In this document: in pieces, positions 1 to 14,220 of the stretch
How the letters are laid out: each line of letters begins with the position of its first letter
Position numbering within the stretch: position 1 is the first letter of the stretch
Assembly (NCBI RefSeq): GCF_003254395.2
Contig: NC_037642.1
Span: 5,079,903 to 5,143,902 of the forward strand
Source of the DNA: Apis mellifera
Taxonomy: Eukaryota; Arthropoda; Insecta; Hymenoptera; Apidae
Length of the DNA: 64,000 nucleotides
Reading direction: 5' to 3'
Notes under the pieces: model-generated
The model's input: the letters and a program-made list of their open reading frames with translations, nothing else
Told to the model about the DNA's origin: nothing
Database searches by the model: none
Made by a program: the position numbers and the translations under genes

Positions 1-1258
1 TACATAATTAAACGAAGAAGATGTAAATTTTGACGTATTTACGAGAGCAGCAAAAGCAAAAACGAATATCTCTATACTCCCACACTGTATCAACCCACTA
101 TATATCGGGGAGAGAGAGAAAAAAAAAAATTATGAACTCTGTACTTAAATATACACAAACTTTATAACGTTGCCGGTAATATTATTAAATAAATCAAACA
201 TCGACCACTGTTCAAACAATCCCTCGAAATTATCGTTCAATCGATTGAACGTTTTGTTGTTAAAACAAACGAAAGCCTCCTCCTTCGGAGGAGAAAGTCT
301 ATTTAAAAAAAAAAAATCCATCCACTATGTTTATCCGTTTCGTCACCTTGGTGTACGATAATTTTACTCGACTCCTCGCTGCTCGATAAAAATCAACCCG
401 GCTCCACTTTCCAGGACAAATCACTCGGGTAGCCTTCGGCATTAAGCTGCTTTTCGAGCGACCAGCTAAATTGCCTGCCCCTAAATAGGCCGAAGCATTA
501 AAAGTTTCGGTGAGTTTCGCGCGACGTTCTTTTCCCCTGAAGGATCTGGGTCAAGGTTGACGAACCCTATGGTCTCTAGGAGATAACCCTTGACGAAAGT
601 TCTGGCGAGACAAAGAGCACTCTCTTTACCGGGTCTTTTGAAACAAAACGTCACGAAACCAAATATTCTATGAGTTTTTTTTTTCTAGCATCTATTTTTC
701 CTCCCCATAGAGAGGGAAGCGATTGTAGAAATTTTAAAAAATGTAATTATCGTTAAACGCATTGAAAAAAAAAAATGCTTCGAAAAATAAATTTTTCTTT
801 AAAAGCAGGGGTAAGATTCTTTTTGTCAAAGAATTGTAAAAACTACTACTTTGAAAAAATTTAAAGAAGAAAAAAGAAAGAATTTTATTTAAAAAAAAAT
901 TATAAAAACTTTGAAGAAGTTTAATGAAAGATAAGATTTTTTTTCTCTTATACAGAGAAAGTTTTTAATCCTTAAAAAGTTTCTTTTTTTTTTTTTAATT
1001 ATGTCTTTGTTTTAATAATTTTTCATTGCTGCGTATAATTTTTTACGCTTTAATTTCCTCTTCCTTTGACAGACTTTTCGAGACAAATTTAACGAATTCG
1101 ATACATTTAACGCTACATTCAAGCTGAATTACACGGAATGACCTAATTCCTAACAAAATGTGTATTTCCCAACAATGATGGAAAATAATATGCGCAATAA
1201 CGAATTATGAATGCACGTTTCGCAGTGAAAATTCGCCCTCTATGGAGAGGAGACTAAC

Positions 1259-1289
1259 TTGCTCGGTATTTTGTGCGTATACCGAGCAA
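1259..1289. repeat. Perfect 11-bp inverted repeat (hairpin)
   Basis: TTGCTCGGTAT and ATACCGAGCAA flank the 9-nt loop TTTGTGCGT. All 11 pairs match and five are G-C. No gene was seen nearby. The stem is too short for a canonical miRNA precursor, so it may be a structured element in a transcript or chance. Confidence 0.8.
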
Positions 1290-1599
1290 ATCGAATATAC
1301 AAGTTAATTACAAGTAGAGACAGACCTTGGATTAAAATCTTTTTTTTTTTTATTTTTCACTCGAATAATTTTATCATTCCATTAGATAGAAAAAGAAAAA
1401 TTTTCTATCGAGCACGTTCCATTCAATTCAAGGTTCACAAACTGATAGATAAAACGAATTATAAGATCAAGTACAACAATAATTTTTAACCTCGTTCGAT
1501 CAAATTAATAATAATCTATTTCATAATAATCACGTATATATTTATACTCGACGAGCGTTAATATTCATCAAATTTTATCCGGATTCTTTTTTACTTAAA

Positions 1600-1970
1600 G
1601 AAACAACAATAACGCGCGAGGAGTTTCTTACCCTTTTCTCTCTCTCTCTCTCTTTCTTTCGAGAACGTGTGGAAGAGGATCGTAAATCAAATCGCAAGGA
1701 TTCGTGGCCCTTCAAAGGGCTCTCGAGCTTTCTTCGAAGCGGCGCCGTTACCGCGGCACAAAAGCATTTCCTCGGAGGTGAGATAAAAATCCATTTAACT
1801 TCATTGCGGCTTTGAGAGTCGAGAGTCGGAGATGGAAGGAAGGCTAAACTCGCGATAAACGTCCTGGCCGAGGTGAACGCGGGAAACGAACGAGTTTTAG
1901 GGAGACGAACGCAAGATCTCTCATTTTTCAATAATATTTCGTATTGTCGATCGAATTTCGACGCGGAATT
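1600..1970. other. GC-rich island with a CT microsatellite
   Basis: Locally raised GC in AT-rich spacer, beginning with a CT-dinucleotide tract at about 1636-1654. A 118-codon minus-strand frame crosses it but is Arg/Ser low-complexity, with no domain and no supporting splice pattern. Possibly a conserved noncoding element. Confidence 0.3.
1636..1654. repeat. CT microsatellite
   Basis: Near-perfect CT dinucleotide run of about 19 bases. Confidence 0.8.
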
Positions 1971-3779
1971 CTCTACCTCGAGTCGATAATATGATATTGA
2001 GAAGAGTCGAAATCTAATTTTTTGATCGACTCGAAAATTAGAAATTTTGAGAGATTTAAAAACATTTGGGAATATTTTTTTTCCTTTTTTTTCTTTTTTT
2101 TTTTTATTATATAAGAATTAGAATTTTAATAAATCTGACAATCTTTCAAAATCGAGTTAATCGTTCAATAACTTTTCTTCCCGAAAGAAATTAAATTTCT
2201 ATCTTCCTTTTACTTTTTTTTCTCTATTATTTGTTTCGTACAATAATTGATGAAAAAACTCCATTAGTTAAATTATTAACGCAAAGACTCGAAGCGAAAA
2301 GTTAACTTCCTTATTTTCCTTTCTCTTCACATTTTTTTTTTTTTCCCCCCCATTTTTACCCGCTTCTTCTTCTTTTAATGTGATTATTTTATTAGTACGA
2401 AACTATCAGAACAAGCGAAGAGAAACAAGAGCAGCGGTAGATTTAATGCACTTATTTAAATTTTTCAGGAGCCACTTATGGAAATCCTTGAAAAGTTTCC
2501 CTAGAGATATCGATAGAAAAGAAGAAAAAGTTTTACCTTTACCTTTACATCGAAGTCGATCACACACGATCATTCCGATATGATGACTCTGTTTCTTTCC
2601 AATGTAAAGTTCGACTACTTTTAAAGATACAAATTTAATTTAATTTGTTTTATCGTTACACGATGCATCGTATATATATACACTAGGATTTTTTAATATA
2701 ATAATTTTCACCAAAATTAATAGCAAACTGGTTAAATTATTAACTAGAAGCAGTAATTACAATCTACACATTGTAAATTAATTAATAATTCATATTCTAA
2801 ACTTGAAATTATAAATTTGAGATTTGCGTTATTGTGTGTTAAAATAATTAAATACGTTAAATCGTGTAAATCAATCGCGTTAGCATTATTTTTCCTGCGA
2901 ATTTTAGAACAGAATTAGTATCAAAAATATCGCAAAAATACTACAAATGTCGATCTTATTGTTATACAATTAATTTCAAAGAAGAATTTATTATCGTTAT
3001 TATGCTACTATATTTCGACGCTCATCAAATCTTATCAAGATTTGTATCGTAAACGATATGTGTGATTTAATTCTATCAAAAAAAAATAAGTGTCCAAACA
3101 TTTCCCAGAAAGTATTAAATCCAAGATAACCCAACATTCCAATTCTTCTTCTTATTATTATTCCATAATTATCGCATCTTCGTATCAACACTCGTTGTCA
3201 AATCTATACTCGAGATAAATCGGATATACCTTAAAGCCTCCATGCACGTCCTCCACCATCGCCACCATCACCATTCACCACCCGCATATCTCTTTCTATT
3301 CATCTAGTTACCGGTATCCACGATTAAACACGCGATATCACGTTCTCGTGAGCGTGAACCAGACGAGGCCAATTATTCGATTTCGCGTCTCGTCGTCGTA
3401 AATCCTCGTGACCGAGCTTGTACATCACCGAACGAGCGTGGTACACGTTTTCACCGTTCCCTGTTATTTCGGTATATTCAGATACGACTCAATGTATCGA
3501 TCCGTGTATCCTCGATATAAGATCTTTCATTTTCTTATTTTTTTAAACGAATCACGAAATATAATCGTATTAAATAATTAAAGAGATATTGCAACGGGAT
3601 ATTGTAAATATTTCTCCAACATCTTCCAATTTATCTCCTTTCAATAGTAAGGATTTTTAAAAGTTTAAATCTACTTTAAATCTTCGTAGAAACGATAAAG
3701 AAATTTCTTGTTCTAAGCCTACGAACTTATCATTCATCTCGAGAGATATCGCCTCTTTAATATGCACGAGCCGGCTCAC

Positions 3780-4260
3780 AATTAAACTATTATTATCGCT
3801 CGAGTTTCAATTAATCCGGATCCTTCGGCGCACCCACGCAGGTCATCGAGCTCCAGGTCGATGTTACCTAGGCGTCCTGCGGCCATTCCTGGAATACGGG
3901 TCACGTTATTCGGGTCAACGAAGAACGTCCTTCGTTCCTCCATTCCCTTTATGCACTTCCATGGTGTCCATGGTTATTTCTGTACACGAGGTTGGCTGCA
4001 ATTGCACACGCCCGACCTTTCGTTCACGACGACGACGACGACGACGACTACGACGACGCAAGTAACAGCCACTATTTCGTCGGCCGATATCCCTCCTCTC
4101 TTCAACCCCTGCTCAACCAGCTTGCTTTTATTTTTAAAGACGTTCACGGACGTCGCACGGGGACGTCTTGATTTGATGATCCGTAATGAAAAGCATCGTT
4201 CGAGAGACTCCATCGTTGTACGTGCATCACGTGTCATCGAGAGTCTCTAACGGGGATTGT
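3780..4260. other. GC-rich island with an ACG microsatellite
   Basis: Contains ACG triplets at about 4026-4058 that give Thr runs on one strand and Val runs on the other. Frames are open on both strands, so the openness is compositional. No family is recognised. Confidence 0.35.
4026..4058. repeat. ACG microsatellite
   Basis: About eleven ACG triplets, one interrupted by a T. Confidence 0.9.
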
Positions 4261-4468
4261 CGAGGATCGATCGTTGAGAATTTTTTTTGTTGAGAGACGT
4301 GTTCGAGAATTATTGTCCGTGATTAATGGCGTATAAAAATGATCCATGAAATTATTATCGATATAATTTTAATTTTGAATGTAATTGACGGTTGAAGATA
4401 CAATACGTCGTTTATATGATAATTTAGGTAAGTTTATCTTTGGCTGATAAATAATACTATCATAATGG

Positions 4469-4488
4469 AATAATAATAATAATAATAC
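4469..4488. repeat. AAT microsatellite
   Basis: Six AAT triplets in AT-rich spacer. Confidence 0.8.
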
Positions 4489-7400
4489 AACTATTATTCA
4501 ATTAAACAAATAGAGATAGTTCAGTATCAATAATCTTAATTGCTTCTACTCTACGAAATATCATGGAAATACATCGAGCGTTAAATAATATATCCGCTTC
4601 TTTTTACCAGATATACGAGAGATAAGCTACACGTCCTATCTAATAAATCTTGTTTTCCGAAATTATCTCTCTCTCTACATCTACTTCATATCGTTTCAAA
4701 ACATCGTTCCTCAAAATTGCTCTTTAAATCAGAGGAGACACGGATTGGCAACGATCGAGGCTACGCGAATAAAATTGCATCAACGATATCACCCCACAGC
4801 TTTGAAGGATCATATGTGTATTCGTTCCATCAGGTGGAACGGCAACATCCGTCCTGGAAATAGAGTTTATGTTTCGCGTCATTTCCATTTTTATTCGATT
4901 CGACGAGTTGAACTCGTCGGGGGTGGAAATCGTTGACGAACAATTTAAGATTTGTTCAAGATCGACGGGGCGAGCGATGGAAATATAAGCGTCGCTGAAT
5001 GAAAACGATGAAACGACACGTGGATTCGAGGATTTATCGCCCTAACGCTGAACCAACGCCAAGAGATACAAATTGGAACAATGACAATGGCGAACAAGAG
5101 AGTATTCTCGTTAATGAATTACGCGAGGCAGACCTTAAATGAAACAGAGACTTTGTTGTTGCGCCATAATTCGCAATTTATACGTGCAATTATACCTTTC
5201 TCACGTTGTCGAGAAAATCGCGATTCAAATATCGTTTTAAAATTTAAGATTTTGATAAGTGTTAAGATTTTTTTTTGAGTAATTTCGTTGCTTCTTTCGA
5301 TTAATGTCATTTTAGGAAATATCATTTTTTCTAGAGTTTCAATTTGATGAATAAATGTTAGTTATTTAATTCTAGTCCTATTGAAAATTATTGTCGAAAA
5401 GAAAATTTTTTGAGAAATCGTAATCAAGATTAGTGATAACATTTAGAATAAATAATAAGTTTGAAAAGAAAATAGGATAAAATTTCTTCTGACTATTTTT
5501 GATATATAAATTTGAAGATATTTCAAATTCTAGGATTATAATTTAATTTCAAGTTTGGAATAATGAAAAAAATATATCGTTGAGGAAAGGTTTTTAATTA
5601 TTTTATATATTTTAAAATATTATTAATTGAAGTAAAGTAAAAGTAATTAATAAAATGCTACGATAAATTGCTAAAAATATTAATTATTTCGATAATGAAG
5701 CAAATTTTCGAATAAAATTATTTCACTGCTTTATATTTAATATTATATAATGGTGTCTAAAATTTTTATCTTTTTGTTTTAATGATCACACGTGTAATAG
5801 TCGCATTAACGTTGATTAATGAAAATTTATCGGGTATCATCGAATAATTATAATAAAATATGAACGACACGCATTTGTTAGACGAGAAAACTGTATATAA
5901 ATGCGAAATTTCATAATAAAGTGAAATTCTACCGTGCATTTTACACATACAGACGTTATATTTCCGCCAAGTATAGCGAGAATTATTTCTCTCAGTTTAT
6001 GCAAAAGTTATTATGGATATCAATGTTTATTTTTTTTTCACAAAAAAGGAAAAAAAAAAAGATACTCTCGTTTCGATGTTGAAACGAAGTTGACGCATTG
6101 ATTTTTATTTTTCATTTCCGTAAAATTCCCGCGAGTTGCGAATATTCATTTTTTGCAATCAGCGTCCAATTATGTTATTCGCGAAAATTTTTCTAAAAAA
6201 AAAAAACGAAATCTCATTTAAAAAATCTTCGAATTCGTATAAAAAAAATTTTTTATCGCTTTATTTTATTTTGAATTTCTTGAAAATTTTGATTTCCTTT
6301 TTGAAAAGTTCGCGATAATTTAATCAGATAAAATTGAATTCAACCTCTTTTCACTCAAACTAAATAAAAGTGTTAGAAATAAAATATCGGTGTAAATGTA
6401 GCCACAAGATAAGCTTTATGCAGCCAAGATTCACCGGCGACATGTTTTAATTTTTCAAGCCTTTCCACCTTGCGAATTAATTGAAAAAATCTTTGCGTAG
6501 TGTTGTCACGTTATTACACGCGTTACACGAGTGAGGTAACAAGCTGCGATCTAATGCCACGGAGGGCTTGGTAATTACACTGTTAACCAGAAGACGTAGC
6601 TTATCTTGAATATTTTACGATGGCGCACGTCTATTGACCTTAACCAAGTACCTTCGCCCATGCCACAAAGGGGTATGCAATCTTTCTTTTTGTTCTATAT
6701 TTTTCTCGCGAAAGAGAACGATTTACGAGAAATAATCGTTGAAAAATACATCCTCAACGACTTTTTTTTTTTATTAAAATGAATAAATTAATGGAAGATC
6801 AATAATTAAAGATTAACATAGTTTAACGTGTTTCGAGGATGAATACTAATCGATCGTGGAGAAGAGATATATTATATTGTATTTATATTTCAATTAAAAA
6901 TTATTATTAATATAACTACGTGTATCCAATCTAATTTATGATCTCGATATATCCCATCGATTACGACACGAAGAACAGGAGACTCGTATTATTTTTCAGC
7001 AACTACCATCAGCTTGTCGAAGGTCATAATTTCCATCTCTTTACAGCGAAAGTTTTACGAGATAACATGCATCAAGGTTTAACGGGATATCCGGTAGTCG
7101 TTGAAAGATTTAGATTACCTTGCTTATGATGCGCGATATAGCGTGTAGTATAAATACACTGATTCGTTTTAATCCGACGCACAATTTTGTAATTTTTTTT
7201 TTTTAAATTATACGAGAGATTTTACGATTATTATCGTTTAACGAGATATCGCATTTCAAGGATATGAAATGGTAGAAACTTGGGCGTGTATTTCGTACGA
7301 ATTTTATTCCAAATTTCTTTCCTAAGTTTGTTATCTAATTTTAAAAATATTCTCGTCTCATCGAGAGGCGATTTTAATTTCCTTGGTCTTCGAGATTCTT

Positions 7401-9455
7401 AATCTTTCTTTCCAAGTTAAATATTCTGAAGATTCCCGGTTAAATCTTTGGGCGATAAAAAGAGAGAAGGGAGACAGAATCATTCATAGAAACTTTTGGA
7501 ACAGAAAAACTTTAATCGGATTATCAGACTTCGAATCCTTGAATCTTGTTATTTGCTGGACATCTGGTACTAGGAATTGAATTATTCACGATTACGAATT
7601 CTTCCTTCCCCCTACCCCCTTCTCAATTCAATATTTATGTATTATATTGTTGTCAAACAGCAAACGTTATTCGCCATTACATTATTTATATTATTTTCAG
7701 ATTTTATATTGATTTAAAAATACATCATAGTATAGTTAATATATTTCTAGTTTGAAAATGATGGAGTACAGGATATAACAAGTTATGGTACTTAAAAAAA
7801 TTCAATTTTAACCGGATTCTCACGGTGTAATATCTGCCATGGAAAAATATCTTTTCTAGAAGGTTCATAAATCTAAAATGCTTGCATGTAAAGCAGCTTA
7901 TCTTTTTCAGTTGCTTTAATGAGTTTTAGTTTTTTTCAATGAAACAGTTCATCGTATTATTTGATTTAAGAATGTAAAATGTAATTAGCAAAAAAAAAAT
8001 TATTACGAATTTAATTAGAGATTTTATATAATACTTAATATAAATATACATTGAATGATCCTAGATTCTTTTTACAAAAAATATAAAATCTCTCTATTAA
8101 AAAGTTACGATAAAAATATAAAATAACAATGCACCGTATTTTCGTTTATATCTACACAAGAATTGACATCAAACTAATTATTTCATCTTGTAAAAAATTT
8201 TTAAGGAAATTAGTCCACTGTTATTAGATACAATTATTATTTTTTTTAAATACAATCTCTCTTTATATCTTCCCCATTTCTATTCGTAAAATATCTTACC
8301 ATTACTTTGTGAAAAATCCCAGATCCTTTATCTCCATATCTACATATCGAAATTTCCTCTAAAATAACTTTATCTGATTCCTTACAGCGCAATCCATCGT
8401 ACAATAACTAACTATCGCGCAAATGTACAATATTAAATTTCACCTGGCAGAGTTACCCAAACTTCCCAAACAACTTGAAACTACATCTCGCGTTTAAGAT
8501 CCACAGAAATCAGCTACACGTAATGCCTCGACATCTCTGCCCCTACTCATGTTCATTACCCTATTAAATTCGCCCGATACCTCCTTTCGAATTAATTCCA
8601 TTTAATTCTGTTTATACGATAACCACTCCCACAAATAAATATAATTGAGAGCCGCTTCCTTCTGTTTCGCGGTTAAAAATACGCATTCCACAGACTGTTC
8701 TGTGATCTAATTCGTAATTGTAATTCACAGTTACACGGAGTTCACGGAGTCCATTGCGCAGAAATGAAGTATGTATATCACGAGATATACGTCGCGTCCA
8801 GATTGCGCGGTAATGTTTCCCCGTGGTTTCGGCCAGAAACTGTTCTGACCGAGACAGATGTTGATGCTAATGCATACCGTATCCGTGTATAAATTTCTCA
8901 TGCTGCTACTCTCCTCTCCGGCTGCTGACTTTCCAGGCACTCTTAACTATGTCCTACGATTCATTTCGATTTAATTTGCCGGAAATTCTACTGTACGTTG
9001 TTGTTAAAAAGTAATTCAATTAGTGGTACGATGTATAAATTCTTTCTTCGTCGTTTTTTTAATATTATACGATAGTATCGATCAAAATTATTCGTGTAAA
9101 GTAAACGCAGTTAAATTACGCAGTTAAATTCATGGAATTGGTTCAAATTTCTCGAATTTTAATCCTTTATCGTTACAGATCATATCGTACGGTGTGATAG
9201 GTGACCGGGGATCATCAAGTTGGTGATTTATGATATAGGATCCTCTAATTAACGAAACCTCGATAACGTGTATCCATTATGAGGCGACGTGGATGTATTG
9301 GAATCGTTGATTTCGCACGATATATCATATAATACTTATTAATATATGGAAATTGGCATTGAGCTAGCAACGATCGGATTCTAAACAAGTGTAATCCTTA
9401 TTTAATACTCTTATAATCTGATGTAATGATTGTGATGTTGTTTGTCAATTAATTG

Positions 9456-9473
9456 TACATACATATGTATGTA
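9456..9473. repeat. 18-bp perfect palindrome
   Basis: TACATACATATGTATGTA, self-complementary and without a loop, in AT-rich spacer. Simple-sequence origin is likely. Confidence 0.7.
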
Positions 9474-12400
9474 TTTATGTAATTGTGTCTCTTATTCTAT
9501 CGAAAGTAACGAAAAAATGTTTCCTATTAATTGCATTCATATATTCGTAAACGGAATCTCTCATATTATGTAAATAAACAGGAGAAAATATATCAGATAA
9601 AATTTGAAATTAGACGATTAAAAATAGATTTTTTTTTCAAATGAAAAATGTTTCGTGATTCTAATTTATTTTTTTCCTTCCATCGCAAAGAATGAATTTT
9701 TTTTTTTAATTTTCTACTTTTCTTTTCTTTTTTTCTTATAATTTTCTCTTGTGCGCGAATTGAAATTTAAAAATCATAAAATTATTAAATTCGAAATGTT
9801 ACGTTATATCAATAGTTTCGATGATTTCTGCATAAAATTGTTTTTGTTAATTCGAACTATTCACACGAGCGTCGAAATTAAAATGGATAATTTAAATTTC
9901 ATCGTGCTTCCCGATAAATTTGACCAACGACAGACTGAAATTTTAGACCATCTCCCCCTCTTTTGTGCTTCTCTACCAAGGGTATTCTAAATTCATGACG
10001 CCAGGTCGAGAGAATTGCTTTCCTTTGCATTTTCATTTTTTTCACCATCGTTACGAAATCCTTCTTCCAAGATTTACATTTCTAATAAGCGAGAAATCCT
10101 TCGCTCAGATTCCCCGATGTTGTGAAACGAATGATTGTAAAGTTATTGCAATGATTACTTGTATCGAGAGAAAATAGACGCAATAAAATTTATCACGAAA
10201 TATTGCGAAGTTTAATATTAAAATTAAGAAAAATCGAAAGAGAATAAAATTTTTCAAAAGCGTATACACGTCACACGAATTTCTTAGGAAGGAACTTTCA
10301 TCTTACCCCTTGTCTAAAGTTTTAGTAGAAATTTTCAGCTTCAATCTTTGCTTCAAATAACCGCAAAAACTTTGACTTTACAAGTTCTGTGAAGTAACCA
10401 TGGGAAAATCTCATTTAACAATTCATCCAGCAACCTTAAGATAGAAATTCTGCTTTACGACTTTCCCCAAGCCCTCTAGAGAAACTGCTAAATACGAGTT
10501 AAATCTCCAACATCTTATTTTAATAAGACAAATGAGTTTTCAATATTCCAATTAAAATTGGACACTTCAAGGAACAAAGATATATATAGTGAGTAAATTT
10601 GTTCGAAAAATTGAAGATTTTTCACGAATATTGATTTTAAGAAATTTATATTTCCTCGATAAATATCAAGAAATAAAAGTGAACATTTCATTTGAATTTG
10701 CTAAAGTTCAAAGTAGATATATTTTCGATCCATCTTCAAAAAATTTTCAAAAAGATCACAAGCTTTCAAAAAACGATTTCAAATCATATTTGCTCGAAAT
10801 ATCAAAGAAATCACCTGCTCACTTATCTATAAACACGAAACGTTAATTCTCTCCCTTGATACCTTTATCGATTATCTGTTTCATCCATAATCTCCCTTTC
10901 CCAAATGTCAAACCCAATCAATCGATTCCAAAATCCTTTATATACCTTTATATCCTTCTTCAAAATCTTGAAAAATATCACAATTTTTCGTAACAAATTC
11001 CAAATCTATCCTTTAAAGACAATTTTCAATTTTGTTTTTTAAAGATAAAACTGTTTTTATTTCAATTATTTATTACAAAAAGATTTTCTTTTGTTCGTGC
11101 AAAGAAGATATATAATTTAAAATTTAAAAATTCATTTCATAAAATAAATTTAACTCCTTTTTTTACGTTTTTAAATATCGAGTTTAAATAGGTTAACACA
11201 ACGATCGCTTTAACAGAGAAATCATTTGATTACGCGTCCACGAAACGTCAATCCTTTTCCCTAATACCCTCATCGACTGTCCACTTCATCTATAATCTTC
11301 GTCCCCCCAAATCTCAAACGCAAACAATCCCTATCGAATAGAGAATGGGTCCCTTGCACCCTTCGTGGCCATCCTAACAGCGATTAAATTTACTTCTCCT
11401 ATCCGGTGGAACGGATCGAAACAGTGGTGAATTATTGAGCGGATCAAACCACGATTATATCGAATTCACGCGTAACTTTGTCGCATCCTGTCTCGCGGTT
11501 AATTAATCAATTTCAACCGGTAGTGAATGGATCGCGTTTTAATTAATGTTCGTTCAATTCAAAAGGAAATCAAATCGTGGAATCTTGACTTTTATTTCCC
11601 CCTTTTTTTCCTCTAACTATTATTCTTTACGTTACTATTATGTTGGAACTTAATTTTGCAATTATGTTTTTTAAAACTTTTAATATTTACTTCAAGTATC
11701 AAAATTCTTTTCAAATTTTCAATTCGAATGAAAAGATTATATTTATATGGATCTCATTTACAAAGAAATTTTTTTTATCTCAAAGAGATAATAGAATTAT
11801 ATTTTAAAGATCATAAAGAGATTAGGTTGAATATGAAACTGATGATGATATAGATTTTTTGATAAACGATTTTATCTCGAATTATCGAGTGTAGAATTGT
11901 GAAATGAAGTAAAAATTATTGAATAACTTCAGTTCTGTAATTTTTGTATTGTTGGTGAAGAATAAAATTGCTGTATGATTTATCTTCGAGAAGGAACGTG
12001 GAGAGAAAATATTGGAAATTTTAAAGCTTTCGAATTAAAGTGGAAATTCAAGTGTATTTGAGTATTCCAATAATTGAAGTACTCGAAATGTTTTAACATC
12101 TATCTTTTCTACATTGCAGTATTTTAATATCAACTTAAATTACATAAGTTATCATTTATCTAAAAATAAGAATAAAAATTTTTTAAAATGAAAACTTGAT
12201 ATCTCGAAACAATCTTTGTTAATCCGAGAAAAAGAATGTAGAAAAGAAAGATCGTTTCTCTAAAATTTGAATCACGAAAAAATTATGAAAAAAATTATTA
12301 ACTTGAAAATAAATTATCCTATCTTCAATATATCTTTATTATTATTAAATTTTTAATTTTAAAACTATCTCTTTATTTAAATTGCCAATAAGATTCTAAA

Positions 12401-14196
12401 TCTATTATAATTTCAACCAATTTCTTAATTTTTATATTTTTTCTTTATTTCTAATTTTGAAAATTAACTTTGAAAATAAAGTCTTAAATATTCAAGCCAT
12501 CGATTCGTTAATAAAAGTAAGAAAATATTTCTTATTGCTAATCTTTTTCTTTATTCTTATTTTCCGATATCGAAATGTTACAATCAGTTCTCCCTTTGTT
12601 ACACTAGTCCCTTTTCAACAAGTATAAATACCAGAATACGACAGATCCTATTAAAGATCCGTAAAAATCCGTAATTAATCTGACAGAAAGAACAGAAACT
12701 TCCTTCGAGTTTCACTAAAGTATCATTATTCAATCCTTTTACGTTCGAAATTACATAATACATTGAAAATAATCTCTTTGTAATTCTATAAGTATAACTT
12801 TTCTCGAAGAAAATTGAAAATTCTAAATTGGAAATTATAATAAAATTTTTATATAATCTTACACGCAAACTAAAGAGATATCTTCAAAGGTTTTTAAAGA
12901 TACATTATTTATATGTTCATCCTATCTCATCCTATATTTGCTATTTTCAAAATTTAATAGCTGTCTTGACGTTAAATTTAATAATAAATTTTTCGAATAG
13001 TGAAGATATTATCATAACATTGATTTTTTTTTATAAAATTACAATTTTCTAGTAGCAATGAAAGATTTTTAAAGGATTATATTATAATCTATCCTTTGCA
13101 AGAATTTATTTTTAACTTATCTCAATGAACTTAATCTAGGATAAAATTATGAAAGAGAATTCGAAATAATCTTTTCGAAAGAATTCTTTCATTCATTCGT
13201 AATAATTATACATTAATTCTCAACTAGTAGAAATATTACCTTAATTAAATTTAAGGTATAAGAAATATTATCTTAATTAAATTAAATAAAAAAAAATATT
13301 AAATCAATATTTTTTTCTATTATCCTGTAAAATTTCTAACCAAAAACCAGAAATTTTTTTAACAATTAATATTTAACAAAAATTTGTTCAATTAAATTTA
13401 TTGCAATTGTAAAGTATGACATGTCCTAATCGATAGATGAGTTTTTTGAAGGATTATCTACAAAGATATCTATATTTCACTACATAAATGATATAAATGA
13501 AAAAAGTTCAATTCAAAACTTCAAACCTGTGAGAAAAAAACGATCTCGTGAAATGCGATATCGACAACCTTCAACTCGTAAGTTCGTACACGGATAGATA
13601 AAATTGGAATTCGTGCACAGATTCCTGCTACTTGTTAGAGACATGATCAAATCGAAATTGAAGAGTAGATGATTGCAAAGATTTGATTTAAACTATCACA
13701 GATTAGGTGTAAGTTGATACAAGCCAATTTAAATTCATAGAATACGTTCCGAAATAACCACTATCCTGAAGGTCGACATAAACAATTATGCCCACGAAGG
13801 GCTCGATATCGACAATCCTGAATTGATGAAGTATCGTAGAAATTTTTATAGATCGATAAATTCTTATACATACATGTCTAAACGTTTGAAATTCAATATA
13901 GGCTATCATAGATTTTGAAAGTCTGATAGATCTGTCATAAATTTTTAGGTTAGGTTTAGATTAGATTTGAATTAGATTATATTATCGAAGCATATTTTGA
14001 AATATATATCATAGATTCTTGAGAATAGTTTAATTTTAAAAATAGAACACTTTGAATTCTTAGAATATGGACCGTTAAAGGCATGTTAGAATATGATATT
14101 GATCATTCTGGATCTTAAAGAATTTACTAAATTATACTATAGATCTATTGAAACATGTTAGTATCTATCTTGAGAATTTTGAATTCGGATATATGA

Positions 14197-14220
14197 GATA
14201 TATATATATATATATATATA
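14197..14220. repeat. AT microsatellite
   Basis: Uninterrupted AT dinucleotides, about 24 bases. Confidence 0.9.

Larger units (their letters stand above)
1..14196. other. Spacer or intron DNA, no gene supported
   Basis: AT-rich with many poly(T) runs of 8 to 13 bases. Apart from the islands, repeats and hairpin listed, every open frame is short, starts often at TTG or GTG, and shows no domain or splice pattern. Confidence 0.6.
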
